Shown here: piece after piece, positions 33,275 through 41,363 of the stretch
Layout: each line of letters opens with the position of its first letter
How positions within the stretch are numbered: the stretch's first letter is position 1
NCBI GenBank assembly: GCA_938030175.1
Contig: CALHGQ010000178.1
Location: 1 to 48,848, forward strand
From: an uncultured bacterium
GTDB taxonomy: Bacteria > Planctomycetota > UBA1135 > GCA-002686595
Reading direction: 5' to 3'
Length of the DNA: 48,848 nt
The notes under the pieces: model-generated
Told to the model about the DNA's origin: nothing
Databases searched by the model: none
The model's input: the letters and a program-made list of their open reading frames with translations, nothing else
Translations under genes and position numbers: made by a program

Positions 33275-34507
33275 TTGCGCATTCTCTCCATACTCCCCAA
33301 GCTCCCCGGCGAACCCGTGGACGGGCACGTGATTCGATCGCGTCCTTTCCACAGGCGGCTCGTGCAGCGAGCCGATGTCGACATCCTCGCGTACGACGTT
33401 GGGACCATCGACGAGGACATTGAGGTCGGCGCCTCTTCGTGCGAAGTCGTGGCGACACGCCTACAGCGCAACACGTCGCTCCTCTACCGCATGCGGACCT
33501 TCTTCAGCCCGGAGGACGTTCAACAGAGGGACGCCGAGTTCAGCAGCGCGCTAGCGGAGAAACTGGCAAGTCATGACTATGACCTGGTTTGGGTCGCCGG
33601 ATGGCGAATGCTCCTCTACCTTCCAGAGATCCGCGAGCGAATCTCAGGACGCACCAAGATCATCGCGGACGTCGTCGACGACGAGACCGTGCGCAACTGG
33701 AGTGATCTGCGGAACGCACGCGGCCTGAAGTCGAACGCCACAATGGCCCGGCGGCTGCTCCGGAATTCGCTCTACCAGCGCCGCTTCCTCTCCGAGGCTG
33801 ACCTTGCGCTGTTCGTCGCAGAGACGGACGCAGCGAGTACGCGCAAGCGTCTCCCCAGCCTGCGCGTCGAAGTCAACCAGAACGGAGTCGACACGGACTA
33901 CTTCACCCCCGCGCCCCGCAGGAGTGCCGGCGCGGGAAACCCAACGCCCATCCTCCTCTTTGAGGGGACGATGTCGTACGCGCCGAACATCGAGGGCGCC
34001 GAGTACCTCGTCCGCGAGATCCTGCCCCTTGTTCAACAGTCGATCCCCGGAGCATCGGTGATCATCGTCGGGCGGAACCCAACGCCAAAGATCCAGGCCT
34101 TGGCGAGCGCAGACGTTGAGGTGACCGGCACGGTGGACGACATCCGCCTGCACATGCGCCGCGGTGCGCTACTTGCCTGCTCACTGCGCTCAGGCTCGGG
34201 ACTGAAGAACAAGATTTTGCAGTCGTGGGCCATGGGGATCCCCGTGGTCGCGACGCCGATCTCCGTGCCTGGGCTTGGGGGCATCGACGGCGGCAACCTC
34301 TTGCTTGCCGATGGCCCAGAGGCGTTCGCAGCCCAGTGCGTGAGGCTCCTGCGGTCCCCCGACCTGAGCGCACGAATCGCCCAGGCGGGGCGCGAGCTCG
34401 CCGTCGAGCGCTACTCGATTCAGGTGAAGCTCGATGAGATCGACGGCCTCATCGAGGAGCTCGTCGATCGGCCGCGCAAGTTGCCCGTTGAAAGCCGACA
34501 GGCGTGA
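33275..34507 (+). CDS. GT4-type glycosyltransferase
   Basis: 410 residues; a TTG start at 33275 gives the canonical RILSILPKLPGEPVDGHVIRSRPF start, 29 bases after the previous stop. GT-B fold: NQNGVDTDYFTP in the middle, then LLFEGTMSYAPNIEGAEYLV (start of the sugar-nucleotide domain), SVIIVGRNPTPKIQALA, VTGTVDDIRLHMR, and SGSGLKNKILQSWAMGIPVVATP with the Lys/Glu region typical of family 4. It resembles sugar transferases that act like the PEP-CTERM/exosortase-associated GT4 group. It is last in the NRPS-containing plus unit, giving two different sugar transferases next to the Wzm/Wzt-like exporter. Confidence 0.88.
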   Translation: MRILSILPKLPGEPVDGHVIRSRPFHRRLVQRADVDILAYDVGTIDEDIEVGASSCEVVATRLQRNTSLLYRMRTFFSPEDVQQRDAEFSSALAEKLASHDYDLVWVAGWRMLLYLPEIRERISGRTKIIADVVDDETVRNWSDLRNARGLKSNATMARRLLRNSLYQRRFLSEADLALFVAETDAASTRKRLPSLRVEVNQNGVDTDYFTPAPRRSAGAGNPTPILLFEGTMSYAPNIEGAEYLVREILPLVQQSIPGASVIIVGRNPTPKIQALASADVEVTGTVDDIRLHMRRGALLACSLRSGSGLKNKILQSWAMGIPVVATPISVPGLGGIDGGNLLLADGPEAFAAQCVRLLRSPDLSARIAQAGRELAVERYSIQVKLDEIDGLIEELVDRPRKLPVESRQA

Positions 34508-34620
34508 CGCGCTGACGGCCTGAGCTCGACGCACCGCAAATGCGACGTTCAGTCGCAGGCGGCGCGACAATCCCAAGAGCCCCTTTCGTTCGGAATCCAT
34601 TAGGGTTACAAATCCCTACC
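34508..34620. other. Spacer between peptide locus and DNA-repair pair
   Basis: 113 bp. A small inverted repeat, GCGAC (34542-34546) and GTCGC (34552-34556) with a five-base loop, could end the upstream unit, but it has no T tract. An AT-richer patch just before 34621 (TTAGGGTTACAAAT) may be the -10 region of the next gene. Confidence 0.3.
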
Positions 34621-35922
34621 ATGGCCAAGACCGTAAAGGACAAGCTCAGCATTCTCGCCGACGCCGCCAAGTACGACGCCTCCTGCGCGAGCAGCGGCTC
34701 GAAGCGATCGAACGGTGGCAAAGGGCTCGGCAACACGACCGGCATGGGGATCTGCCACAGCTACACGCCGGACGGGCGCTGCATCTCGCTCCTCAAGATC
34801 CTGCTGACCAATCGCTGCATCTACGACTGCCGGTACTGCGTGAACCGCGTCTCCAACGACGTGCCGAGGGCGGGCTTCACCGTCGAGGAAGTGGTCAAGC
34901 TCACCGTGGAGTTCTACCGGCGCAACTACATCGAGGGGCTGTTCCTCAGCTCCGGCGTGGTGATGAACTCCGATCGCACGATGGACCTCTTGGCCGAGGT
35001 GGCGCGGCAACTCCGCGAGGACGAGGGCTTCCACGGCTATATCCACTTGAAGGGGGTCGTCGGAGCGTCGAACGAGGCGCTGGAGAAGGCTGGCCGCTAC
35101 GCGGACCGGGTCAGTGCCAACGTGGAGCTGCCCGTGCAACGGGACCTCGACCGACTCGCGCCAGAGAAGTCCATTGACGAAGCCGAAGGGGCGATGCGAT
35201 TCCTAAAGTCGGGCATCGACGAAAGCCGTGCACGGGGACGTAGGCCGCGCATTGTCTCCACGCAGTCGGGGCCGCGCCAGCGGAGCAGAGCGCCGCGGCG
35301 CTTCAGCCCGGCGGGGCAAAGCACCCAGATGATCGTTGGGGCCACGCCTTCGAACGACGCGAGCGTCCTGGACACCGCCAATCGTCTCTACCAAACCCAC
35401 AAGCTTCGCCGCGTCTACTACACGGCGTACAGCCCGATTCCCAACGCCCATCAAGACCTTCCGACGGAGTCCCCCGTGTTGGTCCGCGAGCACCGGCTGT
35501 ACCAGGCCGACTGGCTCTTGCGCTTCTACGAGTTCACGATCGACGAGGTCGTCACACAGGACGACGGCAATCTCGATCTAGAGGTCGATCCGAAGATGGC
35601 GTGGGCCCTCGCCCACCGGGAGTTCTTTCCCGTCGATGTGAACCGCGCGCCCCGGGAGGCGCTGCTGCGTGTTCCGGGTCTTGGTACGCGCTCCGTGGGG
35701 CGCATCCTCAAGGCGCGCAGGCGCCGTCGATTGAGGGTCGCGGACCTGCGCCAGCTCCGCGCTCCCCTCAAGCGTGTGATGCCGTTCTTGGTCGCTGCGG
35801 ACGGGTGGGAGACGGCCGCCAAGACGCTGGATCGCGGCGATCTTCGCAAGAGGGTCACGACGGACGACCGGCAGCTGCTTCTGTTCGAAGCGCAGACTTC
35901 CGCCAAGAACGGTCAGGTGTAG
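34621..35922 (+). CDS. Putative DNA modification/repair radical SAM protein
   Basis: 433 residues from ATG 34621, chosen for the conserved AKTVKDKLSILADAAKYD start. The radical SAM cluster is C66-x3-C70-x2-C73 (NRCIYDCRYC). Other landmarks are GICHSYTPDGRCISLLKILL, LSSGVVMNSD and GYIHLKGVVGAS. The C-terminal part has a helix-hairpin-helix (VNRAPREALLRVPGLGTRSVGRIL), implying DNA binding. This is the family named in TIGRFAMs for its link to uracil-DNA glycosylase (rSAM_link_UDG). The stop overlaps the GTG of the next gene (TAGTG), as expected for the pair. The reaction is not known for the family. Confidence 0.9.
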   Translation: MAKTVKDKLSILADAAKYDASCASSGSKRSNGGKGLGNTTGMGICHSYTPDGRCISLLKILLTNRCIYDCRYCVNRVSNDVPRAGFTVEEVVKLTVEFYRRNYIEGLFLSSGVVMNSDRTMDLLAEVARQLREDEGFHGYIHLKGVVGASNEALEKAGRYADRVSANVELPVQRDLDRLAPEKSIDEAEGAMRFLKSGIDESRARGRRPRIVSTQSGPRQRSRAPRRFSPAGQSTQMIVGATPSNDASVLDTANRLYQTHKLRRVYYTAYSPIPNAHQDLPTESPVLVREHRLYQADWLLRFYEFTIDEVVTQDDGNLDLEVDPKMAWALAHREFFPVDVNRAPREALLRVPGLGTRSVGRILKARRRRRLRVADLRQLRAPLKRVMPFLVAADGWETAAKTLDRGDLRKRVTTDDRQLLLFEAQTSAKNGQV

Positions 35923-37412
35923 TGAAGGTGGGTGACACAAAGAGTGCTGTGATCGTTCTCGACGGAACGTTGGATCACTGGCGCCATCACGTCCGGGCGC
36001 TCGCGGCTTCGGGCGATCTACCCGAAAGCGTGCGCTGGGTCGACCCTCGACGGAGTCCCGCGGAGCCGACGGGCGGCCTCTTCGCCTCAGCGCCGCCTGC
36101 GGCCGCGGCCGAACCAACACAGGCGAAAGGAGACGCGTCCGGCCAAGCGCTCCTCCTCCCCCGCCGCTTCGTCGAGCAGCTCAAGACCGTGAGCTGCTTT
36201 CGCTCGGAAGAGATGTGGCTCGTCGCTTACCGTTTGCTTCGCCGCATCGTCATGGGCGAGCGCGACCTCATGGAGGATCCGCTCGACAAGGACGTGACCG
36301 CGTTCCTGCGAATGGAAAAGGCCGTTCGCCGCGACGCCCACAAAATGCACGCCTTCGTCCGGTTTCGGTGTATCCAAGACGCGGATGCACGGGGCGGCGA
36401 GCGCTTCATCGCCTGGTATGAGCCCTCTCACCTCATCGTCGAGCGCGAGGCGGAGTTCTTCCGCAAGCGCTTCCCATCCATGGACTGGTCGATCCTCTCC
36501 CCCGACCGCTGCGCGCACTGGGACGGAAAGGAGGTCACCATCACGGCCGGCGCCACGCGGGACGCTGCTCCGACCGACGACGAACTTGAAGAGCTTTGGT
36601 GCGCCTACTACGCGTCGATCTTCAACCCAGCACGGGTCAAGCTCAAGGCGATGACCGCCGAGATGCCGAGGAAGTTCTGGCACACGCTGCCAGAGACGCA
36701 GCAGATCCCCGACCTGCTCGCCGACGTACCGCGGCGCCTCGCAGAGATGGCTGAGACCTCAAGGCGAATGGCGGAGTCCGCGATGCCGTTCGTACCCCAG
36801 GGGGCCCCCCTTGCTGAGTTGAAGGACGCTCTGCCCGGATGCGAGGGCTGCGAGCTCTTCTCGAACCACACGTCCGCCGTCGCAGGCGAGGGACCCGAGA
36901 ACGCGTCCATCGCCATCCTCGGAGAGCAGCCAGGCGACTTGGAGGAACAAGCCGGACGCCCCTTCGTCGGCCCCGCCGGCCAGGTCTTGGATGAGCTCCT
37001 CAGCGGAGCTGGCCTCCCGCGGGAGAAGCTCTACCTAACGAACGCGGTCAAGCACTTCCGACACGAGGTGCAGTTCAAGTCGGGAGAGCGCGGCAAGCGC
37101 CGACTGCACAAACGGCCGACCTTGGAACACGTGTCCCGCTGTCAGCCATGGTTCGACGCCGAGATGGGTCGAGTGCAGCCCGAGACCCTCATCTGTTTGG
37201 GTGCTACCGCCGCGCGCTCCGTCTTCGGTCCAACGTTCCGGATGCCGAGCCCAGGCGACGCGCCCATCGCTCGAACGTCGCGCTACGCCAAGCGAACGCA
37301 TGTGACGTTCCACCCGGCTGCGATCCTCCGAGCCCCCACCCCCGAGCGACGAGACTCGCTTACGCAGCACGCTCGATCTGTATTCGAGGCGGCGAAAGGG
37401 CCCACCTCGTAA
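35922..37412 (+). CDS. DNA metabolism protein fused to UdgX-type uracil-DNA binding domain
   Basis: 496 residues from GTG 35922, coupled to the radical SAM gene by a TAGTG overlap; GTG 35928 is an alternative. Residues about 1-290 match the 'probable DNA metabolism protein' partner (SAM_7_link family): ERFIAWYEPSHLIVERE and RCAHWDGKEVTI. Residues about 305-490 are an Fe-S uracil-DNA glycosylase-like domain with CEGCELF, GEQPGDLEEQAG (334 on) and GKRRLHKRP with His396. The KRRIH loop in UdgX holds the His that bonds covalently to the deoxyribose after uracil excision; here Ile is Leu. It probably seals or flags uracil lesions, with the radical SAM enzyme acting on the same DNA. Confidence 0.9.
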   Translation: MKVGDTKSAVIVLDGTLDHWRHHVRALAASGDLPESVRWVDPRRSPAEPTGGLFASAPPAAAAEPTQAKGDASGQALLLPRRFVEQLKTVSCFRSEEMWLVAYRLLRRIVMGERDLMEDPLDKDVTAFLRMEKAVRRDAHKMHAFVRFRCIQDADARGGERFIAWYEPSHLIVEREAEFFRKRFPSMDWSILSPDRCAHWDGKEVTITAGATRDAAPTDDELEELWCAYYASIFNPARVKLKAMTAEMPRKFWHTLPETQQIPDLLADVPRRLAEMAETSRRMAESAMPFVPQGAPLAELKDALPGCEGCELFSNHTSAVAGEGPENASIAILGEQPGDLEEQAGRPFVGPAGQVLDELLSGAGLPREKLYLTNAVKHFRHEVQFKSGERGKRRLHKRPTLEHVSRCQPWFDAEMGRVQPETLICLGATAARSVFGPTFRMPSPGDAPIARTSRYAKRTHVTFHPAAILRAPTPERRDSLTQHARSVFEAAKGPTS

Positions 37413-37433
37413 GGGCCCGCCTCCCGCGGCAAG

Positions 37434-37916
37434 CTATCGCCCCGAGAGCCGCTGCTCAACGAGCTGCCACGCGCGCGCGATCCGGCGCTGATCCTTTGGG
37501 GCCGGTGAGTACTGGTGTAGATGGGAAAGCACGTAGGCCGAGAGCTCTCGCGCCGACGCCTCGACACCGTGCCACGCGGGTCCCCCAACGTCGTCGAGCT
37601 GGGACGCGGTGGCGCTCCCGAGGATCGCGACCTCGCAGTCGTCGCCTTCTTCAACGCCTGTGACCTCGCGGACGTAGCGGTCGATGACCGGGAAGTAGTC
37701 GACGAACGCTCGCGGCCCCATGAACATGAAGTCTTCCTGGTAGTAGAGCGGATTCGTTAGGAAGAGCGCGTGGGCCTCTTCGAGCGTCAACCCACCAAAG
37801 TTCTTCCAGGCCCGCTGTGCGTCCAGATCTCCACCGAAGGGATCGAAGTCCACCTCGGTCGGGAGCGCCTCAGATGATCGGTCTGGCCATGGCCAGGGTG
37901 GGTCGGGGTTTGGCAT
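37434..37916 (-). CDS. Hypothetical protein
   Basis: 160 residues, ATG at 37916. Acidic and rich in Trp/Phe/Tyr, with no signal peptide or membrane segment. The middle (LTLEEAHALFLTNPLYYQEDFMFMGPRAFVDYFPVIDRYV) resembles small proteins of unknown function in planctomycetes and myxobacteria that report on field occupancy or immunity, but I cannot name a family. It is 33 bp downstream of the minus-strand sigma factor-fusion gene and convergent with the UdgX gene, so it may be co-transcribed with the former. Confidence 0.65.
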   Translation of the reverse strand: MPNPDPPWPWPDRSSEALPTEVDFDPFGGDLDAQRAWKNFGGLTLEEAHALFLTNPLYYQEDFMFMGPRAFVDYFPVIDRYVREVTGVEEGDDCEVAILGSATASQLDDVGGPAWHGVEASARELSAYVLSHLHQYSPAPKDQRRIARAWQLVEQRLSGR

Positions 37917-37949
37917 GCGGGCGCGATGCTAACGTAGTCACGAGCGGCC

Positions 37950-40385
37950 CTAGGGCAGCGGGAGCTGTAGAACTTCGCCGGCCGCTAGCGTGAACTCACT
38001 CTCCCGAACCGTCCCGCCTTCGCCTGTCAGCGCCGCGCGGTACTTGCCGGGCGGAAGCGAGAGAGTGCGGTCCTCTGGCAAGCTATCGAACGCGTCCCCT
38101 GAGTCAAAAACTCGGCTGTCGACGGCGGGAAGAGCGAGGCTGACCTCCAAGCGCTGGCCCTCCGACGGCGGCGCCGGGATCACCAGACGGGCGATGGGCG
38201 GCGGCTTGATCTCCCCCAGCTCGATCGGTTGGTCGCCCGCGACGAAGACCTCGTCCAGTGGGTTCACCAGTCCATGGCTCCACGTCCACTGCAGGCGCCA
38301 CTCGCCGCCAGGCAAAACGAGGGTGCACGACCCCACGTCACGCAGCGGCAGCGGGAGCGATGTCCCAGCCGACTCGTCTGGGCTGAAGACGCGGACTGAG
38401 TGAAGGCGAACTCCGGTCTCCACGGGCACCGAGAGGGCAGCCTTCACGGGCAGAATGGTGACCTCAGAGTCCTCTGGAATGCGGAACTCCGCGCGCTCGC
38501 CTGTCCGAACTCCCTCCAAGAGTAGGACGGGGACACAGGCCACCTTCTCCGGGGCGATGAACGCAACGTCCACGACGGACTGCGGCCAGTTGAAGATCGT
38601 CCCGTGCCCCGAAGCGTCGGTGATGGCACGCCCCACCCAGAGCGTCTCCCCATCGTCATAGCTCGTCTCAAGGATGATGTGATCTACGTCCAACCCGCTT
38701 GGATGATAAGCCTGAACGAGCACGTCCCGGGAAGAAGAGACCACCGGGTTCCACAGATGGGTTCCGCCACTCGCCAGCTCGACGCTGAGGTCGACGCTGT
38801 TTCCGACCGGCCCGGCGGAACAGAGGATGAGTCCTGGTGGGGACTCGATCCGGTAGCGCCCCTCTTCGTCCGTGATCACGGAGGATGTCCGGCCCCACGG
38901 TCGCTTCCACTCGGTGGGCGTCCCCCAGCTGACGGCGTAGCCGGGCACCGGTTCCCCTTGCCCGTCCAGCACCGTCCCGGAGATCACCCCGGGCAGCGGA
39001 CTCGAATCGCCGGATTGGCTCGACCTCGACTCGTCCGTTTCGTAGCTCTCCAGGATGGGCTCGGCCGCCCGGAGTCGAAAGGCGATCTCTCCGTCTTCGA
39101 CGTCAACACAGTGAAGAGGCTGCGATTGCTCGGCGTACCTGTTCGTAGAAGATTCAGCCCCTGCGAATCGGCCGGTGTACTTCGAGCCGTGGTCAGTGGA
39201 TGCCCGGACACGAAGCCCGCGTACCATCCCCTGCTGCGCCGTGAGTCGCCGCACGCCAACCAGATCAACGCCCCGCGCTCTGACTGCAACGAGGACCTCC
39301 ATCGATGGCTGGCGGCTCCTCCAAGCCACGTTGAGCCTACCGCGACGATTGGTGGAGCCGACGTAGTTGAACGGGTGCTGCAGAGGAGCCAAAGCGACCT
39401 TGGCGAAAGGCACTGCGCGCCCGAACTGATCCAACACTTCCACAGCGAGCGACATCTTGAACTCATCGATCACAGGTGGCGGCGCCGCTTCTTCATAGGC
39501 CTCCGTTTCTCCGATCTCTTCGCGTGGAACGAGCGGGTCAAGGTCGTCAAGAACAGGGGCGCTGAGCGCCGCTCCGAGGGACGTAGCTTCTGACCGAGCG
39601 AGATCTGAGGAGCCCCCTGAAACGTCGTTCCGGCTCCACACGAGCACTCCTAGCATGAGCAGCGCAACGGCTGCGACTGCACTCTTCATCCCGAGGGACG
39701 CGAACCAAGGCCCTCCCAAGGCGGTCGGCGCCGCCGCCGAGCGGCCCGACACGCGGGACACCGCCGAAGACCGACTCGCGAGGGACTCGGAGGCTCCCTG
39801 GCCGAGGCCCAGCCCCGCAACGCCCCCGGGCGGCACGCCAAGACCGAGCACCAAGACCTGACACCATGCGCGCCGACCGCCGTGCTCCGCGTCTAACCCC
39901 TCGCGCAGCTTGGCAAGGCCCCGCTTGAGGCGACTCTTGACCGTGCCGATGGGCGCTCCGCTCCTCTCCGCAATCTGTTGCGGCGTCACGCCTTCGAGGT
40001 AGCGCGCGACGACCGCGCTCTTGAAGGGCTCTTCGAGCGCATGCAGCGCCCGCTGCAGGAGATCTCCAGCGTCAAGGGTCGCAGCCGCGACACACTCATC
40101 CTTCGCAGCGTGCTGCTCGCGCTCGGCCCGGCGCCGATCGCTCCGCCACCGCGTCCAAGCGATCCGCTTCGCGGTCGCCGCAAGCCACGCGCGCGGCTCC
40201 TGCAGCGGTTCACGCAGCTCGAGGGCAGCGGCCCACGTCTCCTGCTCAAGGTCTCCCGCGGCAGCCTCATCGTGAACGAGAGCGCGCGCGAAGCTGCGCA
40301 AGAATCGCCCGTGGCGCTTCACGAGCTCCGTGGAATCAGGGAGCGGCATGGGGCCAGGACTAGATGGCAAAGGGGTCGAGCTCAT
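37950..40385 (-). CDS. ECF sigma factor fused to transmembrane helix and large extracytoplasmic domain
   Basis: 811 residues. The first 165 are an ECF sigma factor: region 2 at about 22-85 (LVHDEAAAGDLEQETWAAALE, LAATAKRIAWTRWRSDRRR) and region 4 at about 105-160 (YLEGVTPQQIAERSGAPIGTVKSRLKRGLAKLRE). A low-complexity Gly/Ser/Ala linker leads to one transmembrane helix at about 229-251 (SAVAAVALLMLGVLVW). About 550 residues of beta-rich sequence follow, including a carboxypeptidase-regulatory-like unit (VISGTVLDGQGEPVPGYAVSWG, DEEGRYRIESPPGL). If the helix is used, the sigma part is cytoplasmic and the rest is periplasmic or outside. This is a sigma factor tethered to its own sensor, found in planctomycete-type genomes. 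No separate anti-sigma gene is adjacent. Confidence 0.85.
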   Translation of the reverse strand: MSSTPLPSSPGPMPLPDSTELVKRHGRFLRSFARALVHDEAAAGDLEQETWAAALELREPLQEPRAWLAATAKRIAWTRWRSDRRRAEREQHAAKDECVAAATLDAGDLLQRALHALEEPFKSAVVARYLEGVTPQQIAERSGAPIGTVKSRLKRGLAKLREGLDAEHGGRRAWCQVLVLGLGVPPGGVAGLGLGQGASESLASRSSAVSRVSGRSAAAPTALGGPWFASLGMKSAVAAVALLMLGVLVWSRNDVSGGSSDLARSEATSLGAALSAPVLDDLDPLVPREEIGETEAYEEAAPPPVIDEFKMSLAVEVLDQFGRAVPFAKVALAPLQHPFNYVGSTNRRGRLNVAWRSRQPSMEVLVAVRARGVDLVGVRRLTAQQGMVRGLRVRASTDHGSKYTGRFAGAESSTNRYAEQSQPLHCVDVEDGEIAFRLRAAEPILESYETDESRSSQSGDSSPLPGVISGTVLDGQGEPVPGYAVSWGTPTEWKRPWGRTSSVITDEEGRYRIESPPGLILCSAGPVGNSVDLSVELASGGTHLWNPVVSSSRDVLVQAYHPSGLDVDHIILETSYDDGETLWVGRAITDASGHGTIFNWPQSVVDVAFIAPEKVACVPVLLLEGVRTGERAEFRIPEDSEVTILPVKAALSVPVETGVRLHSVRVFSPDESAGTSLPLPLRDVGSCTLVLPGGEWRLQWTWSHGLVNPLDEVFVAGDQPIELGEIKPPPIARLVIPAPPSEGQRLEVSLALPAVDSRVFDSGDAFDSLPEDRTLSLPPGKYRAALTGEGGTVRESEFTLAAGEVLQLPLP

Positions 40386-40724
40386 AGATCATGGGGCCCG
40401 CCTCGGACCCCGCCTCCATGGTAGGGGTGCCGCTGCTCTTCGGATCGGAGCCCGGGAAATGCCGGTCTCCAGGGAGACTCTTCGCGCCCGCGAGGGAACG
40501 AAGCGAGGCGCCGAGCCATGCGGGGCGCCTCGCCTCGGGGACGCGCGCTCCTCTGGAGTGGAGTCGTACTGCGGACCAGATTCGACCGTATCCGAGATTC
40601 TCGCCGCCACGCCCGTGGTCACTCCAGGGGCCCGGGAAGCCGCTCGCGCGGCCACCGGCTTCGAGCGGAGGAAAATTGCTCGGAATTCTGCGCCCCCCCT
40701 CGGCCTTCTTGGGATGGTCGTTCA
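40386..40724. promoter_or_regulatory. Divergent region between two ECF sigma factor genes
   Basis: About 339 bp, assuming the right-hand gene starts at GTG 40725. It should carry both promoters. The clearest element is a 10-bp perfect inverted repeat (40503-40512 and 40524-40533, GCGAGGCGCC/GGCGCCTCGC, 11-base loop). A smaller one is GTCTC/GAGAC around 40474-40487. No gene-like frame is convincing here, though frames stay open because of the high GC content. Confidence 0.4.
40503..40533. promoter_or_regulatory. Strong inverted repeat, candidate operator or hairpin
   Basis: Perfect 10-bp arms flank an 11-base loop, 118 bp upstream of the minus-strand sigma fusion and about 190 bp upstream of the plus-strand sigma factor. 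No T tract follows on either side, so an operator or leader hairpin is as likely as a terminator. Confidence 0.4.
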
Positions 40725-41363
40725 GTGGAGGTCCCATCCGAGTCTGATGAACGCAGGAGCCTAAAGGGCCCCTTCGTACCCAGAGAGCCGCGCGCAGCCC
40801 ACAGGCGGCCACGCGGCCCGGGTAGGGACGGGACCCAGGGTTCCAAGAGGCTTGGCGACACCCTCACGGGAGATCAGATCGAGGCGCTGGTGCGGGAACA
40901 CCAAGGGCCTGTCCGCAGCTTCCTTCGCTACCTCGGGTGCCCGCGATCGGAGGCGGACGACCAAGTACAGGAGACGTTCCTGACGTTCCTCGACGCGACC
41001 TTCGTCCTACGGGACGAGCGCTCCACGGCCCGCTATCTGCGGTCGATCGCGCGGCATCGCTTCCTCAAGAGCCTGAGGAGGTTGGACCGGGAGCCGCCGT
41101 CCCTAGATCTCGAAGCGGCCGAGGACGCCTGGCGTGACCTGCGTGAGGACGACTCCGGGCGCCCGTACATGGACGCGCTGCTCAAGTGCCTCGAGGGGAT
41201 CCGAGGGCGCGCGCGGCAGGCCCTCGACCTGCGCTACGGCGGTGGGCTCGGTCGAACGGATATCGCAACGAAGATGGCGCTGAGCGAGTCGGGCGTCCAT
41301 TCGATCCTCGTCCGCGCGCGGCGGCGATTGCGTGAGTGCGTGGAAGGGAGGCTCCAAGGGTGA
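40725..41363 (+). CDS. ECF RNA polymerase sigma factor
   Basis: About 212 residues if it starts at GTG 40725; no in-frame ATG lies near, and the frame stays open further upstream, so the start is uncertain. The conserved part begins at LTGDQIEALVREHQGPVRSFLRYLG. Region 2: SEADDQVQETFLTFLDATF and TARYLRSIARHRFLKSLRR. Region 4: GRARQALDLRYGGGLGRTDIATKMALSESGVHSILVRARRRLRECV, a helix-turn-helix for the -35 element. It ends in a GTGA overlap with the next gene, a membrane protein that may be its anti-sigma factor. Confidence 0.85.
   Translation: MEVPSESDERRSLKGPFVPREPRAAHRRPRGPGRDGTQGSKRLGDTLTGDQIEALVREHQGPVRSFLRYLGCPRSEADDQVQETFLTFLDATFVLRDERSTARYLRSIARHRFLKSLRRLDREPPSLDLEAAEDAWRDLREDDSGRPYMDALLKCLEGIRGRARQALDLRYGGGLGRTDIATKMALSESGVHSILVRARRRLRECVEGRLQG

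Noticed and set aside
40386-40724. Possible small genes between the two sigma factors
   Set aside because: Open frames exist on both strands but are Arg/Pro/Ser-rich with no start signal or domain; better seen as a regulatory gap.
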